11,976 bases of DNA from Limnochordia bacterium (GTDB lineage Bacteria; Bacillota; Limnochordia; Darwinibacteriales; DTU012), in assembly GCA_007116995.1 (NCBI GenBank), contig SKHL01000166.1, positions 1 to 11,976 on the forward strand, in the 5' to 3' direction. Below the pieces are notes generated by a model, which saw only the letters and a list, made by a program, of their open reading frames with translations, did not search any database and was not told where the DNA came from. Numbering within the stretch: position 1 is the first letter of the stretch; each line of letters starts with the position of its first letter. The position numbers were made by a program, and so were the translations under genes. Below, one piece after another: positions 1 through 6,592 of the stretch.

Positions 1-836
1 ACTAAGGGTTTGCTAAGCAGTGCGACCAACAAACCTTCCATTACATTAGTTCCGAAGGATCGCCCGGAGACCTCTGGGGTTGTGGTTACTAACCTGATAG
101 CGCCAGCCTTGCGCAATAACTCCACATCATCTTTGGTCACAGTGTTAGTTAAAATAGTTTTTCCCTCTAATGAATGCGGCAGATGTTTTTTGATAATGTG
201 AAAATCACCAGCTATGACATCTGCCCAATGATAGTATTTGGCAAACTTCGGATTGGCTTTTAGACGTTCTTGCTTAGCTCCAGTGGGATAAATGTATTTA
301 ATCGGTAGTTGGACAACAATAGGCGCTAACCAGCTAGCAATATAGCGCTGGAGCACTTCCAATCGGTAAATGGGTACAGGTAATCCAAGTGCAAATATTA
401 GATCTCCATATAGCGTTTCACACCCTGTTTCTAGTAGTGCCTCAGCCATTCCAAAACGGTCTAAGGCGCTTACCATTAGGACTTTCTTCCCGTTAAATAC
501 CTCAGGCATTTCTTTATTAATATGCATAACGACTCGGCGTTCTAAGGTGTTCTTCAAACCAGAGCCATCAACTATCGGTGTTCTCTGTGCCGCTTGGGCT
601 ATTCGCTTAGCTTCACGAAAGATAAACCTTCGCTTACCGGCCCAAATATATAAATCAATCCCTCCCATACCGAATGCATCGACTTTCCCATCTAATCCTC
701 GGATCAAATCTATGGCCGCATCCACATTACCATCTGTTCCGCAACGCTCAAGCCTAACTCGCTGCCCTAGTACGTCTAATTCGGCTACATGGTCTCGTTT
801 CGACGACCCTATACTAACACTGACAACGTGCTTCAT
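1..836 (-). CDS. Quinate/shikimate 5-dehydrogenase-like protein, 3' end cut by window edge
   Basis: An open frame of 278 codons starts at ATG 836-834 and is still open at the left edge, so the C-terminus is missing. The protein begins MKHVVSVSIGSSKRDHVAEL and contains a glycine-rich stretch (FGMGGIDLYIWAGKRR, about residues 50-65), then TPIVDGSGLKNTLERR and KKVLMVSALDRFGMAEALLE. I recognise these as hallmarks of a Bacillota family that databases label quinate 5-dehydrogenase. That label is from memory. The classic AroE signature is not evident, so the substrate is open and a nucleotide-binding enzyme of unknown reaction is the safe reading. The start overlaps the stop of the upstream helix-turn-helix gene by four bases (ATGA), and a purine-rich AGGGTGGGG lies just before it. 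This implies translational coupling and shared control by the promoter at 1411-1439. Confidence 0.75.
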   Translation of the reverse strand, partial: MKHVVSVSIGSSKRDHVAELDVLGQRVRLERCGTDGNVDAAIDLIRGLDGKVDAFGMGGIDLYIWAGKRRFIFREAKRIAQAAQRTPIVDGSGLKNTLERRVVMHINKEMPEVFNGKKVLMVSALDRFGMAEALLETGCETLYGDLIFALGLPVPIYRLEVLQRYIASWLAPIVVQLPIKYIYPTGAKQERLKANPKFAKYYHWADVIAGDFHIIKKHLPHSLEGKTILTNTVTKDDVELLRKAGAIRLVTTTPEVSGRSFGTNVMEGLLVALLSKPL

Positions 837-1366
837 TTTTCCCCACCCTTGACACTCAGAATAAGTTCTCTAAGCCGCTCTGGAGGGAAATAAACATCAT
901 TCTCAATCGGTGACTCTCCTAATTGAACGCCAACGACCTTATCACCGAGCAGAGCTTCTGCTAAGCGAATACGCATATCTGAACCAACCATTATTACTAC
1001 GTCGAAATATCTCAACTTAGTAATTAATTCCATTAGCTCATTTAATAACTCTACTCCGGTTAAGGAGTGAATAAACTTCCACCGCTGATCATCAGTCATC
1101 ATAAAAGTATAGTCTACACCATTTTCTTCAGCAATTCGCAGGAGTTCGTCCTTATTCGCTAAAGGAAACCCAATAATGGCCAGGCTTCCACCTTTACGCA
1201 CTTCTGCAAGGGCTTCTAACCTAGAGATGAAAGTCCGGTCCACTCCTACCTTATGTGCCACTTCCTGTTGTGACGAACCAGCTGCGCGTAGAGCCAAGAT
1301 GCGTTCAACTGTGCGCGTTAGCTTATCTTTACTAACTAACTTATCACCCACACGAATGAATTCCAA
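833..1366 (-). CDS. Helix-turn-helix protein, likely regulator of the dehydrogenase-like gene
   Basis: This 177-residue protein starts with TTG at 1366-1364, supported by GAGGGGG (1374-1380) seven bases upstream. Residues about 16-55 form a helix-turn-helix of the kind that recognises DNA (SSQQEVAHKVGVDRTFISRL, residues 31-50). Residues about 58-175 look like an alpha/beta domain (GGSLAIIGFPLANKDEL, then YFDVVIMVGSD near 120-130) that could sense a ligand, although no known sensor family is identified. It overlaps the next gene by four bases, and I recall this regulator-plus-dehydrogenase-like pairing from other Bacillota. An imperfect palindrome at 1389-1407 covers the predicted transcription start, which would fit autoregulation. 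That role is inference. The DNA-binding fold is well supported by sequence, the regulated pathway is not. Confidence 0.8.
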   Translation of the reverse strand: MEFIRVGDKLVSKDKLTRTVERILALRAAGSSQQEVAHKVGVDRTFISRLEALAEVRKGGSLAIIGFPLANKDELLRIAEENGVDYTFMMTDDQRWKFIHSLTGVELLNELMELITKLRYFDVVIMVGSDMRIRLAEALLGDKVVGVQLGESPIENDVYFPPERLRELILSVKGGEK

Positions 1367-1388
1367 TTATAAGCCCCCTCTAACCTCA

Positions 1389-1407
1389 TGTGCACAAGAT
1401 GTACACA
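1389..1407. promoter_or_regulatory. Candidate operator: imperfect palindrome before the HTH gene
   Basis: The arms TGTGCACA (1389-1396) and TGTACACA (1400-1407) flank a three-base centre and match as an inverted repeat with one mismatch. The site lies between the predicted -10 box and the ribosome site, over the predicted start of transcription. A repressor bound here would block the promoter. The likeliest binder is the helix-turn-helix protein encoded directly downstream, which is inference from position. Confidence 0.45.
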
Positions 1408-1410
1408 CTT

Positions 1411-1439
1411 ATTTTAACAAATAAATAGTCTGAGGGCAA
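1411..1439 (-). promoter_or_regulatory. Predicted sigma-A-type promoter for the HTH/dehydrogenase-like pair
   Basis: Read on the minus strand, a -35 box TTGCCC (1434-1439) and a -10 box TAAAAT (1411-1416) are separated by exactly 17 bases. They match the consensus at 4 of 6 and 5 of 6 positions. Transcription would begin near 1404, leaving a leader of about 40 bases before the TTG start at 1366. The promoter lies just downstream of the dus stop codon, so the pair can be expressed independently of dus. Confidence 0.5.
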
Positions 1440-1457
1440 GCAGATATTAACTAGGAC

Positions 1458-2381
1458 CTAAAGCATTGACAACAATGCTCCCACTTCTGCTCGACTTGAT
1501 ACATGATTAATCCGAGCGCGTATCTGACTGGAGTTGGGAACCCCCTTGAGATACCAAGCCAAATGAGACCGCATCTCCCGTAAAGCTCGCTCTTCACCCA
1601 GGTAGGTTATCTTAAGATCAAGGTGTTTCATCGCCATAGCAACTCTGTCATCAACTCCAGGCTCGGGAAGTAACTCGCCAGTATCTAGATAGACCTGAGT
1701 CCGTCGGAAAACCCAAGGGTTTCCGAGAGCACCACGGCCAATCATAACGTGGTCACATCCCGTTTCACTTAGCAGTTTCTTCGCACCCTCTGGAGTAAAT
1801 ACATCACCATTTCCCACCACTGGAATTCCTATAGCATCTTTAACTCTACGAATCCAACCCCAATTAGCCTCGCCAGTATAGAATTGTTCTCTTGTGCGGC
1901 CATGTACAGCTACCCATTGAATACCAGCATCCTCTAGACGTTTCGCAACTTCAACACAGTTAATGGAATCCTGATCCCACCCTATTCGAATTTTCGCTGT
2001 CACAGGAATGTCTACAGACCTAACCACTGCTAGTGCTAACTGATAAATACGATCTGGATGTTTTAGTAAAGCAGCTCCATCCCCGTTTTTGACGACCTTC
2101 GGAGTTGGACAGCCCATATTAATATCAATTAAATCAGGTCTATAGTTCCTTACAAGTCGTCGAGCACCTTCAGCCAGCGTGCTTGGATCATGTCCAAATA
2201 GTTGAATTGCAAAGGGCCGTTGAAAATCATCACATACTAAGAGCTGCTGCGTACGACTATTACTATAAATTAGTCCTTGTGCGCTAACCATTTCACTTAC
2301 TACAAAATCACACCCAAGATCCTTACAGATTAGGCGAAATGCTAAATCTGTAACACCAGCCATCGGTGCTAACATAATCAT
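1458..2381 (-). CDS. dus: tRNA-dihydrouridine synthase
   Basis: This is a 307-residue flavoenzyme of the Dus family, which reduces uridines in the D-loop of tRNA using FMN and NADPH. The TIM-barrel landmarks are all present: LAPMAGVTD (4-12), INMGCPTPKV with the catalytic cysteine C91, KIRIGW (130-135), AVHGRTREQ (158-166) and the FMN phosphate site IGRGALGNPW (214-223). The C-terminal helical domain ends normally. The features resemble the DusB branch. The start at ATG 2381 leaves only three residues before LAPMAGVTD, while relatives usually carry about ten more, and an in-frame stop sits just upstream. AGGGTG eight bases upstream could serve this ATG. A 13-codon frame with a much better ribosome site overlaps the start (see that entry). 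dus follows the rpmE terminator and precedes the regulator gene, which has its own promoter. Confidence 0.95.
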   Translation of the reverse strand: MIMLAPMAGVTDLAFRLICKDLGCDFVVSEMVSAQGLIYSNSRTQQLLVCDDFQRPFAIQLFGHDPSTLAEGARRLVRNYRPDLIDINMGCPTPKVVKNGDGAALLKHPDRIYQLALAVVRSVDIPVTAKIRIGWDQDSINCVEVAKRLEDAGIQWVAVHGRTREQFYTGEANWGWIRRVKDAIGIPVVGNGDVFTPEGAKKLLSETGCDHVMIGRGALGNPWVFRRTQVYLDTGELLPEPGVDDRVAMAMKHLDLKITYLGEERALREMRSHLAWYLKGVPNSSQIRARINHVSSRAEVGALLSML

Positions 2382-2419
2382 AGTATCATCACCCTAGTCA
2401 TCGTGCATCTGAAAAACAT
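2378..2419 (-). other. 13-codon leader reading frame overlapping the dus start
   Basis: A strong GGAGGG (2425-2430) sits five bases before ATG 2419-2417. This opens a frame MFFRCTMTRVMIL whose TGA stop overlaps the dus ATG by four bases (ATGA). It may be a leader that delivers ribosomes to dus by coupling. Alternatively it is the remnant of the true dus N-terminus after a small frameshift, since VMIL is what would be expected just before APMAGVTD. The sequence alone does not decide between these. Confidence 0.4.
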
Positions 2420-2463
2420 ATAGTCCCTCCAATATGTCCTTCTCTATGCGATTTTTCTCTTGC

Positions 2464-2494
2464 AAAAAAAAAAGCAGGGAGTAACCCTGCTTAA
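2464..2494 (-). terminator. Rho-independent terminator after rpmE
   Basis: On the minus strand an eight-base-pair stem, AAGCAGGG pairing with CCCTGCTT (arms 2485-2492 and 2472-2479) around a five-base loop, runs into an uninterrupted tract of ten T (2464-2473). It begins about 12 bases after the rpmE stop codon. The opposite strand has no T tract after the stem, so it acts only on leftward transcription. Confidence 0.92.
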
Positions 2495-2505
2495 GATAAC
2501 CAAAT

Positions 2506-2721
2506 CTATTTCTTTTCTTGCTTCATGTCGTATTTCTTTAAGAAGCGCTCAATTCGTCCACCGGCATTTATTGTGTCACGACGTTGACCAGTATAGAATG
2601 GGTGACACTTCGAACATACTTCTACCCTGATTTCTTTCTTCGTAGACTTGGTCTTAAATGATTCTCCGCACACGCAGGTTACCTGAGCTTCTTCGTAATT
2701 AGGATGAATACCCTCACGCAT
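2506..2721 (-). CDS. rpmE: 50S ribosomal protein L31 (zinc-binding form)
   Basis: This 71-residue protein of the large ribosomal subunit begins MREGIHPNYEEAQVTC, the normal N-terminus of bacterial L31. Four cysteines, C16 and C18 (CVC) and C36 and C39 (CSKC), form the zinc site that separates the zinc-containing form from the cysteine-free paralogue made under zinc limitation. The family motif HPFYTGQ follows. An ATG ten codons upstream (2751) would lengthen the protein. I reject it because GAGGTG (2728-2733) is ideally spaced for ATG 2721, and the predicted transcription start near 2754 would leave almost no leader for the longer form. The gene is monocistronic in appearance, with its own promoter and terminator. 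Confidence 0.97.
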   Translation of the reverse strand: MREGIHPNYEEAQVTCVCGESFKTKSTKKEIRVEVCSKCHPFYTGQRRDTINAGGRIERFLKKYDMKQEKK

Positions 2722-2727
2722 GTTTTT

Positions 2728-2733
2728 CACCTC
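2728..2733 (-). promoter_or_regulatory. Ribosome site fixing the rpmE start
   Basis: GAGGTG lies six bases before ATG 2721-2719. It selects the 71-residue product over the longer frame opening at 2751. Confidence 0.85.
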
Positions 2734-2760
2734 ACTCTCATTGCTGTTCAAACAAGCGAA

Positions 2761-2789
2761 ATTATATCACAAATACTCTAATCACGCAA
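2761..2789 (-). promoter_or_regulatory. Predicted sigma-A-type promoter for rpmE
   Basis: A perfect -10 box TATAAT (2761-2766) is separated by 17 bases from a weak -35 box TTGCGT (2784-2789). Transcription would start near 2754, about 33 bases before the chosen rpmE start codon. The promoter lies in the short gap after the M23 peptidase gene, so L31 can be made independently of rho and the peptidase. Confidence 0.7.
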
Positions 2790-2804
2790 GTAAAAACTTG
2801 TACT

Positions 2805-4001
2805 TCAGTTTTTTAAGTATAGCCTTGGATCCACTGGTTGTTGCCGATAACGGATTTCAAAATGTAGATGTGGGCCCGTCACCACTCCTGTAGAACCACT
2901 AACTGCAATTATTTGTCCTCTAGTAACTCGCTCACCCGCTCGCACATGATTACGGGAATTGTGTGCATATCGAGTCTCTATTCCATCACCATGATCGATA
3001 ATGACTAGATTGCCATACCCACCGTTGTAGCCGCTATAAGTGACACGACCGTCGGCGGAGGCCCGAATCGTAGTTCCTGAGGGCACTGCAATGTCTATCC
3101 CGTTATGCATAGTCCTAACGCGAGTCACTGGGTGCACCCGTGTGCCGAAGGGAGACGAAATTCGACCAAGCAATGGCCAATCAAACGCCCTTTGTAGTTG
3201 CCTCTTGATAACTAATACATCCTTGATCAATACCCGGGTAGCCCCAGGAATAACTAGCCGATCTTGAGGTTGTATTTTACTAGCATCAGAAATTCCATTG
3301 GCAAGAATGATCTCATTCATACTTACCTGATAACGTTCAGCGATCTCCCACAAGCTCTCGCCATAGGCCACCGGATGAAGAACACCACGCACAGTTAATA
3401 TCTCTAACTCCTGTCCCACTCGTATCCGATTGCTATTAGTAATATCATTAGATGATAGAATCGAGTCTACCGTAATTCCATAGGCCCGAGCAATATCCCA
3501 TAAAGTTTCGCCAGATGATACCGTGTGGATATGTATCGGAGGACGTTCTCGTTCATCTTGAGGCACAGGTCGCTGTTGATCTGGCAGTGCGGTCACAGCA
3601 ACTTTGTTGGTTAATCCGTCCAGGACTTCTTGATGACCAGCACCTGATAGCAGATCTCCTTTTTTTGTCTCTTCCTTAAGCATACCCGTAGAAATCTCTT
3701 GTGAAAATAACTCTAACCTGGCGTCTGTACCAAGCCCACCAGCGATTACATCAATTACACTACTTGGTCGTTCATTCACGAACTGGTCTACTTTTGTGAT
3801 CTCATTACTACCAGCAGAACCAGTTGAATCAACTTTAGCAACAGGCATCAGGTTTGAATCTATTTGGGGGTCTTCTTCCCCATTCCAAACAAATCCGCCA
3901 ATATGTAATCGACCATCTGTTTGGCCAATTAACGACATGCTAAACAGCACTATTAGGGATATTAGATAAACTGTCCGTAAATAGCGGTGTCGACTACCCA
4001 T
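2805..4001 (-). CDS. Secreted or anchored peptidoglycan hydrolase, two LysM domains plus M23 peptidase
   Basis: This 398-residue protein opens with a basic N-terminus and a hydrophobic segment (about residues 11-26) that acts as a signal or anchor. A poorly conserved linker runs to about residue 155. Two LysM peptidoglycan-binding repeats follow: about 159-202 (SSGETLWDIARAYGI) and 209-252 (AYGESLWEIAERYQV). Residues 277-390 form an M23 zinc endopeptidase with an intact active site: H299 and D303 in MHNGID, H347 in RYAH, and H378 and H380 in HLHFE. It should cut peptide cross-bridges of the cell wall, although such proteins can also act as activators. I chose ATG 4001 over ATG 4025 because GAGGAGGT (4007-4014) lies five bases upstream. 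The gene sits 62 bases after rho and just before rpmE, an unusual intruder between two genes often found as neighbours in Bacillota. Confidence 0.93.
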   Translation of the reverse strand: MGSRHRYLRTVYLISLIVLFSMSLIGQTDGRLHIGGFVWNGEEDPQIDSNLMPVAKVDSTGSAGSNEITKVDQFVNERPSSVIDVIAGGLGTDARLELFSQEISTGMLKEETKKGDLLSGAGHQEVLDGLTNKVAVTALPDQQRPVPQDERERPPIHIHTVSSGETLWDIARAYGITVDSILSSNDITNSNRIRVGQELEILTVRGVLHPVAYGESLWEIAERYQVSMNEIILANGISDASKIQPQDRLVIPGATRVLIKDVLVIKRQLQRAFDWPLLGRISSPFGTRVHPVTRVRTMHNGIDIAVPSGTTIRASADGRVTYSGYNGGYGNLVIIDHGDGIETRYAHNSRNHVRAGERVTRGQIIAVSGSTGVVTGPHLHFEIRYRQQPVDPRLYLKN

Positions 4002-4006
4002 TGTAT

Positions 4007-4014
4007 ACCTCCTC
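4007..4014 (-). promoter_or_regulatory. Ribosome site fixing the M23 peptidase start
   Basis: GAGGAGGT lies five bases before ATG 4001-3999. It falls inside the longer frame that opens at ATG 4025, so the first eight codons of that frame are probably not translated. Confidence 0.85.
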
Positions 4015-4063
4015 AAACCTGACATTCATCATCTCTCTATTCGACAAATCTAGTTCAATTCCT

Positions 4064-5335
4064 TTACTTATTTCGCAGATTTTCGGCAAAAGACGAATTA
4101 ATCACTAACTCTACTAACTTCTTATTAGACTTGGTGTTCCTCATACGTTCTTGTAACAAATCTAAAGTTTCTATTACGCCAAGCGAGCCCATAGCCTTGC
4201 GCAAGATCCACATGGCATCAAGCTCTTTTTTCCCAAGTAATAGTTCTTCTTTTCTTGTGCCAGACCGATAAATGTCAAGAGCAGGGAATATGCGTCGCTC
4301 CGCTAATTTGCGATCTAAATGAAGCTCCATATTTCCCGTTCCCTTGAACTCTTCAAAAATAACATCATCCATTCGACTACCTGTTTCAACTAAAGCTGTA
4401 GCTAAAATGGTAAGGCTTCCCTGCTCTTCTAATTTCCTAGCTGCACCAAAAAACCGTTTCGGGCGATGTAGAGCCGATGGATCTACTCCACCAGAGAGAG
4501 TACGTCCACTCGGTGGTACCACTAAATTATGAGCTCTAGCTAACCGGGTAATACTATCGAGCAAAACCACAACATCTTTACCTGATTCCACTAAGCGCTT
4601 AGCTCGCTCTAATACTATGTCCGCAACTCGAACATGATTTTCTGGGGGTAAATCAAACGTTGAGCTGATTACTTCACCGTTTATTGAACGTTCCATGTCC
4701 GTAACTTCCTCAGGACGTTCATCGATAAGTAAGACAATCAATTCCACATCCGGCGAATTGATTGTAATGGCATTTGCAAGTTCCTTTAGGATTGTAGTTT
4801 TACCCGCTTTAGGTGGTGCCACAATCATACCGCGTTGGCCTAAACCAAGGGGAGCAATAATATCGATTAAACGTGTTGTGTGATTTGTGGGTGCTGTTTC
4901 TAACCGTATGCGCTGGTTAGGATAAATTGGAGTTAAATTATCAAAATGAGGACGTTTAGGAGCTAAATCTGGGTTAGATAAATTAATCGCTAGTATCCGT
5001 AATAATGCAAAATACCGTTCGCCTTCCTTAGGAGGCCGCACTTGCCCTGAAACCTCATCTCCCACTCGCATGCTAAATCGTCGTATCTGTGACGGAGATA
5101 CATACACATCCTCCTGACCAGGAGTATAGTTATCAACTCGCAAAAAACCAAAGCCATCCGGCATGATCTCCAGAATGCCACTAATAAATAATAAGCCATC
5201 CTGTTGAGTTTCTGCCTTCAAAATCTCGATGATTAAATCCTTCTTACGTATATGTGAGTATCCAGTAACCGATAAGTTTTTAGCTATGTCCTGTAAATCC
5301 TGGGCAGTCTTATTCTCTAATTCTGCAATATTCAA
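4064..5335 (-). CDS. rho: Transcription termination factor Rho
   Basis: Rho is the hexameric RNA-dependent ATPase that pulls nascent RNA from RNA polymerase. The 423 residues contain, in order: an N-terminal SAP-like helical domain (1-45, starting MNIAELENKTAQDLQDIAK), a cold-shock-like RNA-binding domain with DGFGFLR (60-66), a Walker A loop PPKAGKTT (174-181), a Walker B strand ending in D260 (VVVLLDS), the Q-loop region (RTLSGGVDPSALHRPKRFFG, 278-297) and the R-loop KGTGNMEL (331-338). There is no long insertion between the helical and RNA-binding domains as in some actinobacterial Rho proteins, so length is typical for Bacillota. The start is TTG 5335-5333, with GGGGTG eight bases upstream and the expected N-terminal sequence. 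A short hairpin precedes that site (5357-5376). The cysteine-cluster gene lies upstream and the M23 peptidase downstream. Confidence 0.98.
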   Translation of the reverse strand: MNIAELENKTAQDLQDIAKNLSVTGYSHIRKKDLIIEILKAETQQDGLLFISGILEIMPDGFGFLRVDNYTPGQEDVYVSPSQIRRFSMRVGDEVSGQVRPPKEGERYFALLRILAINLSNPDLAPKRPHFDNLTPIYPNQRIRLETAPTNHTTRLIDIIAPLGLGQRGMIVAPPKAGKTTILKELANAITINSPDVELIVLLIDERPEEVTDMERSINGEVISSTFDLPPENHVRVADIVLERAKRLVESGKDVVVLLDSITRLARAHNLVVPPSGRTLSGGVDPSALHRPKRFFGAARKLEEQGSLTILATALVETGSRMDDVIFEEFKGTGNMELHLDRKLAERRIFPALDIYRSGTRKEELLLGKKELDAMWILRKAMGSLGVIETLDLLQERMRNTKSNKKLVELVINSSFAENLRNK

Positions 5336-5356
5336 ATAGATAACACCCCAATCTCT

Positions 5357-5376
5357 CAGAGGAAGGAGATCCTCTG
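5357..5376 (-). promoter_or_regulatory. Hairpin in the rho leader, function unknown
   Basis: A perfect seven-base-pair stem (CAGAGGA pairing with TCCTCTG) closes a six-base loop in the 52-base gap between the upstream gene and rho. It ends ten bases before the rho ribosome site. No T tract follows, so it is not an intrinsic terminator. It could affect RNA stability or translation of rho. Confidence 0.35.
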
Positions 5377-5387
5377 TGCTAGCAACC

Positions 5388-6008
5388 TCAAAAAAGTGGT
5401 TTTAAACACTCATCTAAAAATGTATATGAGGATGGCTCCATAATAACTTCAGCTAATTCTGATACTCGATCTGAATCCCGTTGGGTTGTCGCTCCCATCA
5501 ATATGGCACTACCACAATGAGAGCAGACCAGTTCAACCTTGTCAGGATAGACATCGATACCTACAGAAGGGTAATCACATTGACAGCTAATATGCTCTCC
5601 TGCTGCTAGCTTTTGCAGGTGACCAAGAATTCCTTTCATGATTTCCGGCTCGAGAAACTCATCTTCTTCCAATCCATCACTATTCCAGGAAGTGACTGCA
5701 GAATCTACTTCCCCGGAATCGCCTAAAAATCCTAGTACTTCTTGATCCTCTAATGAATAAAACGTCAACAATGGAGCAACCCAGAACTCCCGCAATGTAT
5801 ACAACAACCTGACTCGAACTCCAGAGGGACATAGTAATCGCACTTCGTAACGACGTCGCTTTTTCACAACTTGACCCTGTGTAAATCCACACTTACACTG
5901 AAAGGGCCGAGGTGAGATACCAAACTCAAACAAGGAAAACGTATGATACTGCAACCTCTCACAGGCTGGACAATACAGTGCCATAGTTCTTTCACTTGAA
6001 AGCACCAC
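5388..6008 (-). CDS. Unrecognised protein with two mirrored four-cysteine clusters
   Basis: I do not recognise a named family. Of the 206 residues, the N-terminal third carries C13-x2-C16 (CPAC) and C38-x-C40 (CKCG). The C-terminal part carries C142-x-C144 (CQC) and C162-x2-C165 (CSHC). Each group is a plausible zinc ribbon, with the two halves in opposite order, and C60 is a lone cysteine. A basic patch KKRRR follows the first cluster (about 49-53), and the middle (about 95-125) is acidic. No signal peptide or membrane segment is seen, so it is probably cytoplasmic. I chose GTG 6008 because GGAGG (6017-6021) is eight bases upstream. TTG 6023 and ATG 5984 have poor sites. It lies 52 bases upstream of rho and may share its transcript. 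A nucleic-acid or regulatory role is only a guess. Confidence 0.75.
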   Translation of the reverse strand: MVLSSERTMALYCPACERLQYHTFSLFEFGISPRPFQCKCGFTQGQVVKKRRRYEVRLLCPSGVRVRLLYTLREFWVAPLLTFYSLEDQEVLGFLGDSGEVDSAVTSWNSDGLEEDEFLEPEIMKGILGHLQKLAAGEHISCQCDYPSVGIDVYPDKVELVCSHCGSAILMGATTQRDSDRVSELAEVIMEPSSYTFLDECLKPLF

Positions 6009-6016
6009 TTTACAAT

Positions 6017-6021
6017 CCTCC
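6017..6021 (-). promoter_or_regulatory. Ribosome site fixing the cysteine-cluster protein start
   Basis: GGAGG lies eight bases before GTG 6008-6006. The longer frame from TTG 6023 would contain this site within its own first codons. Confidence 0.65.
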
Positions 6022-6046
6022 AATCTATTCTCTAGAGTAGTATTCG

Positions 6047-6463
6047 CTACTGTTGCTCAAATTCCTTTTGAATAGAGGAGAGTCGTTCTACATCTTTTAC
6101 ATTGCCAAAAATGTCTATGTAGTAGAGAACCGATCCATTGTACCCCTTAACCTCTTCAACCCGATATTCAACCACCAAAACCTGAATATGTCCTAATGAG
6201 TTAAGATAGACTAGCCCTTCCTGATACCGGCCGGGATATACCGGACGAGTCGATTCTATGCTTACTGTTTGCCCACTGCGATATATTTCTGCTTCCGTAT
6301 CCAAACGAAGAATTCGCATCTCTCCATCGACAAGCAGACGTAGCTTATTTTGCTCAGGGAATACCTCTAGTATTTCGCCATATAACATTTGTGCGCTAGT
6401 AGCAGAACCAACCAAGATCAATAACAAGAGAGTACTAGTAAAAAGCCAGATATTTGATTTCAT
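6047..6463 (-). CDS. Small secreted protein of unknown function
   Basis: The 138 residues begin with a signal peptide: MKSN, a hydrophobic core (about 5-20) and a likely cleavage site after SATSA (residue 24). The mature part is rich in beta-strand character (LYGEILEVFPEQNKLRLLVD, then RILRLDTEAEIYRSGQTVSI) and could be a small barrel fold, but I cannot assign a family. There are no cysteines in the mature chain and no membrane segment after the signal. The ATG is preceded by AAGGGG, which lies inside a 16-base loop bounded by an eight-base inverted repeat (6465-6496), suggesting translational or operator control. It ends 38 bases before the cysteine-cluster gene and follows a 129-base gap, so it may open the transcript that leads to rho. 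Confidence 0.75.
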   Translation of the reverse strand: MKSNIWLFTSTLLLLILVGSATSAQMLYGEILEVFPEQNKLRLLVDGEMRILRLDTEAEIYRSGQTVSIESTRPVYPGRYQEGLVYLNSLGHIQVLVVEYRVEEVKGYNGSVLYYIDIFGNVKDVERLSSIQKEFEQQ

Positions 6464-6464
6464 T

Positions 6465-6496
6465 ATGCATACCCCTTTCTATCCAAGAGTATGCAT
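6465..6496. repeat. Perfect 8-base inverted repeat framing the ribosome site of the small secreted protein
   Basis: The arms ATGCATAC (6465-6472) and GTATGCAT (6489-6496) are exact inverted repeats separated by 16 bases. The ribosome site AAGGGG (6473-6478) lies in the loop, and the proximal arm abuts the start codon. In RNA this could fold and present or hide the ribosome site. In DNA the arm centres are 24 base pairs apart, which suits a dimeric repressor. I see no clear -10/-35 pair close by, so the level of control is unresolved. Confidence 0.45.
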
Positions 6497-6592
6497 CATT
6501 ATCTGGAATATTATTCAAGGAAGGCCGAGACAAGTCTGACCTTTCCTTATCCTGTGTCAGAAAGTTATCCGTGCTTCCCGTTGAAGAAGGAC

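Noticed and set aside
370..852. Plus-strand open frame of 160 codons
   Set aside because: It is antisense to the dehydrogenase-like gene, has no ribosome site, and its composition (serine, arginine and proline rich) is that of a shadow frame.
2792..2813. AT-rich inverted repeat (AAAAACT / AGTTTTT) at the end of the M23 peptidase gene
   Set aside because: The stem is seven base pairs of mostly A-T, includes the stop codon and is not followed by a T tract, so it is not a convincing terminator. It probably reflects base composition.
4990..5199. Minus-strand 69-codon frame inside rho
   Set aside because: It overlaps conserved rho coding sequence in another frame and resembles nothing.
6526..6554. 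Possible hairpin TCTGAC / GTCAGA after the nuclease-domain gene
   Set aside because: The stem is short, the loop is about 15 bases and no T tract follows. I do not call a terminator, and readthrough into the secreted-protein gene remains possible.
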